64,000 nt of DNA from the NCBI GenBank assembly GCA_003583745.1, contig QXPY01000007.1, positions 62,001-126,000 on the forward strand, given 5' to 3'. Positions 36,436 to 44,060 of the stretch are shown in pieces (the stretch's first letter is position 1; every line of letters starts with the position of its first letter). Position numbers and translations under genes: made by a program. The stretch is from Rhodocyclales bacterium GT-UBC. GTDB taxonomy: Bacteria > Pseudomonadota > Gammaproteobacteria > Burkholderiales > Rhodocyclaceae. Below the pieces are notes generated by a model. That model ran no database searches. It was not told where the DNA came from and was given only the letters and a program-made list of their open reading frames with translations.

Positions 36436-37074
36436 TCAACCGCCGATATCGGCCCGCAACTGGGCCAGCGCCTGGCGCAGTTCGGCGACTTCGCTCTCCA
36501 GCGCGGCGACCCGCGCCGCCAGACCGCCCGACTCGACAGCCCCCGCCCCGCCCCCCATCGCCTCGACACTGACCGGGCCACTCAACAGGTGGGCCCAGCG
36601 ATTCTCCCGGGAACCGGGCAGGCGCGGCAATTCCTGGACCAGGGCACCGTCCGGCCGGTCGGCGAGCTCTTCGAGAAAGGCTTCGACCGAGGAAATATCG
36701 GCAAACTTGTGCAGGCGTTCGCAGTTCAGACGCAGTTCGCCCGCCGTCTGCGGCCCGCGCAGCATCAGGACGACGAGCAGGGCCGAAGCCTGGGTCGGCA
36801 CAGCCAGCCGTTTCTCCAGGTGATGGGCGAAACGCACGACGCGGCTGCCGCTGACTTCGCCGACCAGCCCGGCTTCCTTCAAGCCATCGATAGCGGCGAG
36901 GATTTCGGCTTCGCTGGCATCGAGCACTGGATTACGGCTGGTTTTCTGGTTGCAGCCGGCCGCCAGCGCATTGAGGGACAGCGGATAGGTATCGGGCACC
37001 GTCCTTTGTTTCTCGGCCAGCGTGGCCAGGACGCGGGTTTCAAGCAGGGACAGCATGGGAACGGGTTCGGGCAT
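36436..37074 (-). CDS. YceH family protein (DUF480)
   Basis: A 212-residue protein of two winged-helix domains with the family text ETRVLATLAEKQRTVPDTYPLSLNAL, QKTSRNPV and TAGELRLNCERLHKF. The C-terminus is a short coiled coil (about 185-212, VAALESEVAELRQAL). Function unknown for the family; a role as DNA-binding regulator is often supposed from the fold. It lies 30 bases after the exonuclease gene and 131 before arginase. Confidence 0.9.
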   Translation of the reverse strand: MPEPVPMLSLLETRVLATLAEKQRTVPDTYPLSLNALAAGCNQKTSRNPVLDASEAEILAAIDGLKEAGLVGEVSGSRVVRFAHHLEKRLAVPTQASALLVVLMLRGPQTAGELRLNCERLHKFADISSVEAFLEELADRPDGALVQELPRLPGSRENRWAHLLSGPVSVEAMGGGAGAVESGGLAARVAALESEVAELRQALAQLRADIGG

Positions 37075-37104
37075 GGCAATACACTTTCAAAAGCAGGGCA
37101 GGAT

Positions 37105-37758
37105 TCATTGGTCGGAAAGGGGCGACGGCATCGGCGTCGCAGCCGCCAGCACAGCCTCCCGGCGACTTTGCAACCAGGCGCGATAAACGCGTAGCGCCAC
37201 CTGGGCATCGTCGGCGGCGTAGCGCAGTTGGCGTTCGTTCAACTGCGGACTCGCCCAGTTGCTGGTACCGACCTTCTTGGATTTTTGCAGTTTCTGGCCG
37301 AAGAAATGCGCCACCGCCACCTTGGCCCCGACCGTGCCGCGATGGCCCGGTCCGCGCAAGACTTCGCCCAGATCGATCACGTTGCAGACGGCAATATCGA
37401 GCCGCGTTTTCAGCACGCTGTGGTCGTTGCCCAGGCCGAAACCGACCTTGAGCAACCGAGGCGCTTCGAGAATCGCCTTCAGTGCGGCATTGCTGCCCAG
37501 GCGCTGGACCTGGAAAAGGAAGGCCCGCTCTTCGGTCGCCAATTGCACCAGATGCGGCCCTGTGGACACTTCGCCCTTGCGGAAGGTCGGTTTCGACTCG
37601 GTATCGAAGCCGATCACATCGGCGGCACAGAGCACGGCCCGCGCTTCGTCGGCCAGGGTTTCGGAATTGACCAGGCAAATATCGGCCAGCGCAATGCCCG
37701 GATAGGGCGGCAATTCGGCCTCACCCAGCTCGGCGCGGCTCATCATCGCCTCGCTCAT
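37105..37758 (-). CDS. 3'-5' exonuclease, RNase D-like (DEDDy)
   Basis: A 217-residue single exonuclease domain. Catalytic acids are seen in VIGFDTESKP (Asp, Glu), GLGNDHSVL (Asp) and YAADDAQVAL (Tyr and Asp four apart), giving DEDDy. It lacks the HRDC domains of RNase D, so it resembles the stand-alone WRN-exonuclease-like proteins. ATG 37758 is preferred over one 12 codons earlier because the extra residues look unstructured. Substrate RNA or DNA unknown. Confidence 0.85.
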   Translation of the reverse strand: MSEAMMSRAELGEAELPPYPGIALADICLVNSETLADEARAVLCAADVIGFDTESKPTFRKGEVSTGPHLVQLATEERAFLFQVQRLGSNAALKAILEAPRLLKVGFGLGNDHSVLKTRLDIAVCNVIDLGEVLRGPGHRGTVGAKVAVAHFFGQKLQKSKKVGTSNWASPQLNERQLRYAADDAQVALRVYRAWLQSRREAVLAAATPMPSPLSDQ

Positions 37759-37868
37759 GCCCGCCCCGTCCTGGCGGCAGCCTGCATCAAGCACCGGATT
37801 TGCCGGCCGGATCGACGTTGCAGCGGGTTCATCAGGGTATCCTTGGCGTTTTGACAGCAGGTGAATGT

Positions 37869-38126
37869 ATGGGATCGCGCCGGCGTAAAGGAATGCTTGC
37901 CTGGCTGAAAGGCGTATTTTCGGCGAAAAAGGCGCCCTTGTCCGATCTGGATCAGGCGCGGGCGCTGATTGCCGCCATCGACCGCGGCGGCGTGCCGCTC
38001 AATCCGCTGCGCGTCAATCACATCGCCCGCCAGCTCGGCCTCGAAGTCTCGCGCCATGCGCCGGTGGAAGCGACCATCGAACGCATTCGCGCCGCCATCC
38101 AGCGCGCCGCCCCGCCGACCGCCTGA
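37869..38126 (+). CDS. small basic protein of unknown function
   Basis: 85 residues from ATG 37869, which has AGCAGGTGA just upstream. The start is strongly basic (GSRRRKGMLAWLKGVF) and could be an amphipathic or membrane-attached helix. The rest looks like a small helical domain (LNPLRVNHIARQLGLEV). No family recognised. It sits alone between two minus-strand genes. Confidence 0.55.
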   Translation: MGSRRRKGMLAWLKGVFSAKKAPLSDLDQARALIAAIDRGGVPLNPLRVNHIARQLGLEVSRHAPVEATIERIRAAIQRAAPPTA

Positions 38127-38145
38127 ACGCCCGCCCCTTTCGCCG

Positions 38146-39507
38146 TCAAACCGCCAGCGGCAGATGGATGGCGAACTCGGTGCCCGATTCGCCGGAACTC
38201 AGCTGGATCGAACCACCATGGGCGTGCACGATGGAACGGGCGATGGCCAGGCCAAGGCCGCTGCCCTCACTGCCCGGATCGAGGCGGACAAAGCGATCGA
38301 AGATGCGCTCGATCGCCTCGTCGGGAATCGGCGTCCCTGAATTGCCCAGCGTCACAACCGCCTGACCGGCCTCGGCGCGAATGCGCAAGCTCACCCAACC
38401 GCCGGGCGGCGTATGGTTGATCGCATTGACCAGCAGATTGCCGATCGCCCGCTGCAACATCAGGTGATCGCCCGGCACGGTCAGCGCTTCGCCGGCCAGG
38501 CTGAGGTCGAGTTGTTCGGCCAGCAGCCCGTAGTATTCGAACAACTGCTCGCACAAGGGGCGCAGCGCGACGGTTTCGCGCTGCGGTACGACCAGCCCGT
38601 GATCGGCCTTGGCCAGGAAGAGCATGTCGGCAATGATGCGCGACAGCCGCTCGTAGGCTTCCAGGTTGGTCGCCAGCAATTCGCGGTATTCGTCAGCCTG
38701 GCGCGGCTTGCTCAAGGACACCTCGGTCTGCATGCGCAGGCTGTGAATCGGCGTCCGCAGTTCGTGCGCCAGATCGGCCGAGAAATCCGACAGACGCTGG
38801 AATGACTCTTCCAAGCGACCGAGCATGGCATTGAAGGCCTGCACCAGTTCGGCGAGTTCCGGCGGCACCTGCTGCTCCGGGATGCGCTCGGCCAGTTGCC
38901 CGGCGGAAATCCGCCCGGCCGCCGCAGCAATCTGCCGGACCGGCTGCATGCCGCGGCGGGCGATCAACATGCCGACCACAACCGTCAGCAGCGCCGCCGC
39001 CACTACGGCCAGCCAGAAATCGCGTTGCAACTCGTCGAGAAAGGCCGTGTGATGGTGGATATCGCGCCCGACCACCACCCGCCCACCTTCGCCGGTGGCC
39101 ATTTCGAGATCGCCAGCCACCACGCGATAGTCCCGCCCGCCGGCGCTGAGCCGGCTTGGCACGGCATCGACCCGTGCCGCCGCAACGAAGACTTCGCCCG
39201 CCACACCCGGCTCCGGCCAGCTGAACAGCGTTCCCTGCGGCCCCTCGACGCCGACAATGATGCCGTGTTCGCCAACCAGCGCATCGCCCAGGCGGGCAGC
39301 CAGCACCGCCGGATCAACCTCCTGCGCCGCGACATGGCGGACCAGGGCGAGTTTGCCGAGTAGTTCATGCGCATCGAGCTCCGCCATGTGGGCGTCGGCC
39401 GATTTGCCCAGGTAGAGGCCGAGGGCGGCGAACACCAGGGTGGCCAGCAGCGCGAAGGCCAGCGACAGGCGCAGCGTGATCGAATGTTGCCAGCCCTGGA
39501 CCCTCAC
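38146..39507 (-). CDS. cusS: heavy-metal sensor histidine kinase CusS/CopS
   Basis: Membrane kinase of 453 residues for copper/silver. It has two membrane segments (about 12-34 and 164-184) around a periplasmic sensor of about 130 residues that ends in a His cluster (His151-153), a HAMP domain (about 185-238), a phosphoacceptor helix with His248 in DLAHELRTP, and a catalytic ATPase domain ([20 protein letters not shown]). This is the CusS/CopS/CzcS subfamily. Its GTG/ATG overlaps the end of cusR by four bases. The metal cannot be proven from sequence, but it is next to cusFCBA. Confidence 0.92.
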   Translation of the reverse strand: MRVQGWQHSITLRLSLAFALLATLVFAALGLYLGKSADAHMAELDAHELLGKLALVRHVAAQEVDPAVLAARLGDALVGEHGIIVGVEGPQGTLFSWPEPGVAGEVFVAAARVDAVPSRLSAGGRDYRVVAGDLEMATGEGGRVVVGRDIHHHTAFLDELQRDFWLAVVAAALLTVVVGMLIARRGMQPVRQIAAAAGRISAGQLAERIPEQQVPPELAELVQAFNAMLGRLEESFQRLSDFSADLAHELRTPIHSLRMQTEVSLSKPRQADEYRELLATNLEAYERLSRIIADMLFLAKADHGLVVPQRETVALRPLCEQLFEYYGLLAEQLDLSLAGEALTVPGDHLMLQRAIGNLLVNAINHTPPGGWVSLRIRAEAGQAVVTLGNSGTPIPDEAIERIFDRFVRLDPGSEGSGLGLAIARSIVHAHGGSIQLSSGESGTEFAIHLPLAV

Positions 39508-40175
39508 CGGATCTCCATGACGTAGCCCATGCCGCGCAAGGTGTGGATCAGGCGCGGCGAAAAATCGTCATCGACCTTGGCGCGCAGGCGGCGGATCGCC
39601 ACCTCGACGACATTGGTGTCGGAATCGAAATTCATGTCCCAGACCTGCGAGGCGATATAGCTGCGCGACAAGACCTCGCCCTGGCGGCGCAGGAAGAGTT
39701 CGAGCAAGGCGAACTCCTTTGCGGTCAGGTCGATCCGCTGACCGGCCCGGCTGGCCCGCCGTTTCAGCACATCCAGCTCGAGATCGGCCAGGGCGAGGCG
39801 TTCGACCTCCTTGCTGCGGCCGCGGCGCAACAAGGTGCGCACCCGGGCGAGCAATTCGGAAAAGGCAAAAGGCTTGACCAGGTAATCGTCCGCCCCCAAC
39901 TCCAGCCCCTTGACCCGATCCTCGACCTGATCGCGGGCGGTCAGGAACAGCACCGGCAGCTCGCGCCCGGCGGCGCGCAAGGCTTTCAGCACCTGCCAGC
40001 CATCGAGGCCGGGCAAATTGACATCGAGGATCAACAGGTCGTGACCGCCCGCCAGGCCCTCGTGCATGCCATCCAGGCCGTTACGCACCAGATCGGCGGT
40101 AAAGCCGGCCTCGGAAAGCCCCTGCTTGAGGTAGTCGCCGGTCTTCGCTTCGTCTTCGACGATGAGAATTTTCAT
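39504..40175 (-). CDS. cusR: copper-responsive response regulator CusR/CopR
   Basis: OmpR-family regulator, 223 residues from ATG 40175. The receiver has Asp51 in LILDVNLPG and Lys in VKPFAFSE; the C-terminal winged helix ends with [16 protein letters not shown] and RGMGYVME. An upstream extension of the frame was rejected because the receiver begins directly at MKILIVEDE. The likely binding site is the palindrome at 40214-40231 in the divergent promoter region. Confidence 0.93.
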   Translation of the reverse strand: MKILIVEDEAKTGDYLKQGLSEAGFTADLVRNGLDGMHEGLAGGHDLLILDVNLPGLDGWQVLKALRAAGRELPVLFLTARDQVEDRVKGLELGADDYLVKPFAFSELLARVRTLLRRGRSKEVERLALADLELDVLKRRASRAGQRIDLTAKEFALLELFLRRQGEVLSRSYIASQVWDMNFDSDTNVVEVAIRRLRAKVDDDFSPRLIHTLRGMGYVMEIR

Positions 40176-40213
40176 GGCGGCATTTTGCCCGAGGCGCCCG
40201 GCCTTTGTCCGCA

Positions 40214-40231
40214 GATTACAAACTTGTAATC
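40214..40231. promoter_or_regulatory. CusR/CopR box (predicted operator)
   Basis: Perfect palindrome GATTACAA-AC-TTGTAATC between cusR and cusF. The half-site resembles the known CusR/CopR box core TGACAA-NN-TTGTCA with A/T changes. It is 38 bases from cusR and 67 from cusF, so it can serve both directions. Confidence 0.8.
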
Positions 40232-40236
40232 CGGGG

Positions 40237-40266
40237 GTCAGCCGGCTGTCGACCTGCCCGGCTGAC
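40237..40266. repeat. 9-bp inverted repeat in the cusF leader
   Basis: GTCAGCCGG (40237-40245) and CCGGCTGAC (40258-40266) are perfect inverted copies 12 bases apart. They form either a leader hairpin or a second protein site beside the CusR box. Confidence 0.6.
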
Positions 40267-40298
40267 AATCGCCGCATTCATCCATCAAGGAAAGCATC

Positions 40299-40634
40299 AT
40301 GCGCCTGCTCGCCCCCTCCCTCCTCGCCCTGATCTGCGCCTTCAGCCTGCCCGCTCAGGCCCAGCACGACCACCATGCCGCCGCCAATGCCACCAGCGCC
40401 GGCAAGGCCGCACCGCTCACCGAAGGCGTCGTCAAGAAAGTGGACAAGGCGGCCGGCGAAGTGGTGATCCAGCATGGCCAGCTCGACAGCATCGGCATGC
40501 CGCCGATGACGATGAGCTTCGGTGTCGCCGACAAGGGCTGGCTGAACAAGCTCAAGGCCGGCGACAAGATTCGCTTCGCCGCCGAACTGAAGGACGGCAA
40601 CGCCATCGTCAGCCGTTACGAAGCCCTTCGCTAA
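40299..40634 (+). CDS. cusF: periplasmic copper-binding protein CusF-like
   Basis: Small periplasmic metallochaperone that hands Cu(I)/Ag(I) to the CusB adaptor. The 111 residues have a signal peptide cut near QAQA, a His-rich start (HDHH), and a CusF beta-barrel (about 40-110) with His59 and GMPPMTMSF. In E. coli CusF the site is His, Trp, Met, Met; here the Trp position is Met67, with Met70 and Met72 after it. AAGGAAAG precedes the ATG. First gene of the cus efflux operon. Confidence 0.9.
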   Translation: MRLLAPSLLALICAFSLPAQAQHDHHAAANATSAGKAAPLTEGVVKKVDKAAGEVVIQHGQLDSIGMPPMTMSFGVADKGWLNKLKAGDKIRFAAELKDGNAIVSRYEALR

Positions 40635-40644
40635 GTCGCACCCG

Positions 40645-41211
40645 ATGCCGGACATCCTTCCCAACTGGCACCCGGCGGTCGTGCATTTTCCGATTGCCCT
40701 GACGCTGACCGCGACCGGCCTGTTGCTGGCCGGACAGTTGCGGGTGCAGCGCGACCGCCTGCTCAGTGCCGCCCGGCTACTGCTGCCGCTCGCCGCAGTC
40801 AGTGCGCTGATCGCCGTGGGAATGGGCTGGCAGGCCTTTGCCACGGTCGAACACGATGCGGCCGGGCATCTGGTCATGCTGCGTCACCGCAACTGGGCCC
40901 TGGCCAGTTGCCTGGCACTGCTCGCCATCGCACTCGTCGACGCCTGGCGCCAGCGCCAGGGCAAGGCCCCCGGCTCGGCCCTGGCGCTGGCCATGCTGGC
41001 CGTCTCGGGCGGGCTGGGCATGACCTGCTGGCTGGGCGGCGAAATGGTTTATCGGCACGGCGTCGGCGTTTCCGCCAGCACTTTTGCCATTCCGGCGCCG
41101 CTGCCGGAACCGCCGGTACTGCTCCCGGAAACCGCCATCCCGCAAGAGAGCAAGCCGCCAGCCGTGCATGGCGAGCATGTCCATAAGGATGGCAAGCGCC
41201 ATCATCACTGA
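40645..41211 (+). CDS. DUF2231 membrane protein with His-rich tail
   Basis: 188 residues with about four membrane helices (about 15-30, 40-62, 83-100, 108-130) and the DUF2231 beginning NWHPAVVHFPIALTL. The C-terminus is hydrophilic and ends HGEHVHKDGKRHHH, a likely metal-binding tail. The family has no proven function. Its place between cusF and cusC, with 10- and 11-base gaps, says it works with copper/silver efflux. Confidence 0.85.
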   Translation: MPDILPNWHPAVVHFPIALTLTATGLLLAGQLRVQRDRLLSAARLLLPLAAVSALIAVGMGWQAFATVEHDAAGHLVMLRHRNWALASCLALLAIALVDAWRQRQGKAPGSALALAMLAVSGGLGMTCWLGGEMVYRHGVGVSASTFAIPAPLPEPPVLLPETAIPQESKPPAVHGEHVHKDGKRHHH

Positions 41212-41222
41212 GCCAAACACGC

Positions 41223-42482
41223 ATGCCGCCCACCTTGTTCATCGCCTCGCTACTCGCCGCCCTCATGCTCGCCGCCACAACGGCCCAGGCCGAGACGCTG
41301 CCCGGCGCCAGCGTCGAATCGCTGTTGGCTGCCGCCCGCGAAGGCAGCCCGGAACTGCGCATAGTCAATCTGGAAGCCGAAGCGGCGCGCGAACGCATCC
41401 AGCCTGCCGGCGCCCTGCCCGATCCGGTGCTGCGCATCGAACTGGAAAACCTGACCCGCAACGGCAGCCAGGGGGCCACGCTCGATCCCCGCCGCGTCGG
41501 CGACACCAAGTACACGTTGATGCAGCCGCTGCCTTTCTGGGGCAAGCGCAACCTGAAGCGCGAACTGGCGGCCAGCGAAGCGGCTCAGGCCGATGGCCGG
41601 CGCGCCGACACCTGGGCTGAAATCGCCGCCCGCATCAAAACGCTCTACGCCCAATACTGGCTGACCAGCCAGGCGGTACGCCTGACCCGCGAGAACATCG
41701 AGCTCAGCCGCCAACTCGAACAAGTCGCCCAGGCCCGTTACGCCGGCGGTCTGGCCGCCCAGCAGGACGCGATCCGCGCCCAGGTCGAACGCAGCACGTT
41801 GGACGCCGAACTGATCGGCATGGAAAGCGAACTGCATCACCTGATGAGCTTCATGAACGCCATGCTGGCCCGGCCGGCCAATTCGGCGCTGGCGACGCCG
41901 ACCAGCCTGCGCCCGCTGCCGGCAAAGCTGGATGCGGCTACCTTGAGCCAGCGCCTGCAGGCCGCCAACCCGCAACTGGCCATCGAAGCGGCCCGCCTCG
42001 ACGGCGCCGAAAAAGGCCGCGACCTGGCCTACCGCAACCGCTACCCCGACCTGACGGTGGGCATCGCCCCGATGCAGGTGCAGAACCGGGTCGATGCCTG
42101 GAGCCTGATGCTGGAAATGAACCTGCCCCTGCAGCAAGGCACCCGGCGCAGCCAGGAACGCGAAAGCGAACGCATGCTCGAAGCCGCTGCCGCCCGCCGC
42201 GAGGCGCTTGGCCACCGGCTGCACGGCGAGCTTTCGGCGGCGCTGAGCGAACTGGAAGCGGCGCGCCAGACCGAGCAGATCAGTCGCAGCCGCCTGCTGC
42301 CCCAGGCCGAACTGACCTTCAAATCGGCGCTCGCTGCTTACGAAACCGGCAAGGTCGACTTTGCCACCCTGCTCGACGCCCAACGCCAGATCCGTAATGC
42401 CCGCCTGGCACTACTGCGCGCCCAAGCCAGCCAGCAAATGCGGCTGGCCGATATCGAACGCCTGCTTGGAGAAGACCTGTGA
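41223..42482 (+). CDS. cusC: outer-membrane efflux channel CusC-like (TolC family)
   Basis: Trimeric outer-membrane exit duct of the Cus RND pump. The 419 residues have a signal peptide (about 1-24) and two OEP repeats; family blocks are LMQPLPFWGKRNLKRELA and YETGKVDFATLLDAQRQI. No lipobox, unlike E. coli CusC, so it is not acylated. Its stop overlaps the GTG of cusB (GTGA). Confidence 0.9.
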   Translation: MPPTLFIASLLAALMLAATTAQAETLPGASVESLLAAAREGSPELRIVNLEAEAARERIQPAGALPDPVLRIELENLTRNGSQGATLDPRRVGDTKYTLMQPLPFWGKRNLKRELAASEAAQADGRRADTWAEIAARIKTLYAQYWLTSQAVRLTRENIELSRQLEQVAQARYAGGLAAQQDAIRAQVERSTLDAELIGMESELHHLMSFMNAMLARPANSALATPTSLRPLPAKLDAATLSQRLQAANPQLAIEAARLDGAEKGRDLAYRNRYPDLTVGIAPMQVQNRVDAWSLMLEMNLPLQQGTRRSQERESERMLEAAAARREALGHRLHGELSAALSELEAARQTEQISRSRLLPQAELTFKSALAAYETGKVDFATLLDAQRQIRNARLALLRAQASQQMRLADIERLLGEDL

Positions 42483-44005
42483 AAACCGGCCCCACCCTGA
42501 TTGCCCTTGCCCTCGCCCTTTCGGCCGGCGCCTTTGCCGGCTATCGCCTGGCTCAACCGGGTGCTGGCGCCGCCAAGCTCGCCGCCTCCCAAGCCGACAG
42601 CGCATCCCCGGACAAGGGCGGCCGCAAATTGCTCTATTACCGCAACCCGATGGGCCTGCCCGACACCTCGCCAGTCCCGAAGAAGGACCCGATGGGCATG
42701 GATTACATCCCGGTCTACGAGGGCGAGGCGGATAGCGGCGGCAGCGGCCTGCAGATCAGCGCCGAAAAGATCCAGAAACTCGGCGTCAAGACCGAGGCGG
42801 CGCAGCGCCGCCAGCTCGACAAGACGATCCATGCCAGCGGCCGGGTGGAAATCGACGAGAGCCGCACCTACACGGTGACCGCCAAGTTCGAGGGCTACGT
42901 CGAACGCCTGCACGTCAATACCACTGGCCAGCCGGTCGGACGCGGCCAGCCCTTGTTCGAGGTGTATAGCCCGGAACTGGTCTCGGCCCAGCGCGAATAT
43001 GCCATCGCTGCGCAGGGCGTCGCCCGCCTCAACGAAGCCGGCGGCGAAGCGCAGGCGGCGATGCGGCAACTGGCCGACGCCAGCCTGCAGCGCCTGAAGA
43101 ACTGGGATATCTCGGATGAACAGCTGAAGGCCATCGCCCGCAGCGGCGAAGCGCGCCGCACGCTGACTTTCCGCTCGCCGGTCGGCGGCATCGTCACCGA
43201 GAAAAAGGCGGTTCAGGGTATGCGTTTCATGCCGGGCGAAGCCCTGTTCCAGATTGCCGACACCTCCAGCGTCTGGGTCCAGGCCGACGTCTTCGAACAG
43301 GACATCGCGGCACTCAGCGTCGGCCAGACGGCTCGCATCCGGATCAACGCCTATCCGGGCGAAGTCTTTTCCGGCCGCGTGGCCTATGTCTATCCGACCT
43401 TGAAAAGCGAGACGCGCAGCGTCCCGGTCCGCATCGAGCTGGCCAATGCCAAGGGCCGGCTCAAGCCGGCGATGTTTGCCGAGGTCGACATTCCGGTCGC
43501 CAACGCGGCGCCGATGATCACCGTGCCCAACGCCGCGGTGATCGACAGCGGCAGCAAGCAGGTGGTTATCGTCCAAGTCGGCGAAGGCCGCTTCGAACCC
43601 CGCCCGGTCAAGCTCGGCCAACGCGGCAGCGACTTCGTCCAGATTCTCGACGGCATTCGCGAAGGCGAACAGGTGGTGAGCAGCGCCAACTTCCTGATCG
43701 ATGCCGAGAGCAACCTGCAGGCGGCGCTGGGCGGCATGCAGAAGGTCGAACCGGCCGGCGCCGGCAAGCCGGCAACGGTCGGTCACAAGGCAGCAGGCAC
43801 GCTGAACGCCATCGACAGCGCAGCCGGCAGCGTCAGTATCAGCCACGCGCCGATTGCCAGCCTGAACTGGCCGGCGATGAAAATGGACTTCGTGCTGGCC
43901 AACCCGGCCCTGGTCGCCGGCCTCAAACCGGGGAGCAAGATCGAGTTCGAGTTCGTCGAACGCCAACCCGGTGAATGGGTCATCACCTCGCTGGTGCAGC
44001 GATGA
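42479..44005 (+). CDS. cusB: Cus-type periplasmic adaptor with fused CusF domain
   Basis: Membrane fusion protein linking CusA and CusC. The 508 residues begin at GTG 42479. After an N-terminal anchor comes a heavy-metal-binding domain (about 50-80, YYRNPM and DPMGMDYIPVY), then barrel, lipoyl and hairpin parts (about 90-430). A second CusF-like barrel follows at the C-terminus (about 435-508) with His456, Trp464, Met467 and Met469, the complete CusF ligand set. The fused domain is a documented arrangement in some CusB proteins. Confidence 0.92.
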   Translation: MKTGPTLIALALALSAGAFAGYRLAQPGAGAAKLAASQADSASPDKGGRKLLYYRNPMGLPDTSPVPKKDPMGMDYIPVYEGEADSGGSGLQISAEKIQKLGVKTEAAQRRQLDKTIHASGRVEIDESRTYTVTAKFEGYVERLHVNTTGQPVGRGQPLFEVYSPELVSAQREYAIAAQGVARLNEAGGEAQAAMRQLADASLQRLKNWDISDEQLKAIARSGEARRTLTFRSPVGGIVTEKKAVQGMRFMPGEALFQIADTSSVWVQADVFEQDIAALSVGQTARIRINAYPGEVFSGRVAYVYPTLKSETRSVPVRIELANAKGRLKPAMFAEVDIPVANAAPMITVPNAAVIDSGSKQVVIVQVGEGRFEPRPVKLGQRGSDFVQILDGIREGEQVVSSANFLIDAESNLQAALGGMQKVEPAGAGKPATVGHKAAGTLNAIDSAAGSVSISHAPIASLNWPAMKMDFVLANPALVAGLKPGSKIEFEFVERQPGEWVITSLVQR

Positions 44006-44060
44006 GCCGCCGGCCCAGCCCAGACGGACTAGCGCAGCCCTTTGCCAGCCGGACGACATC

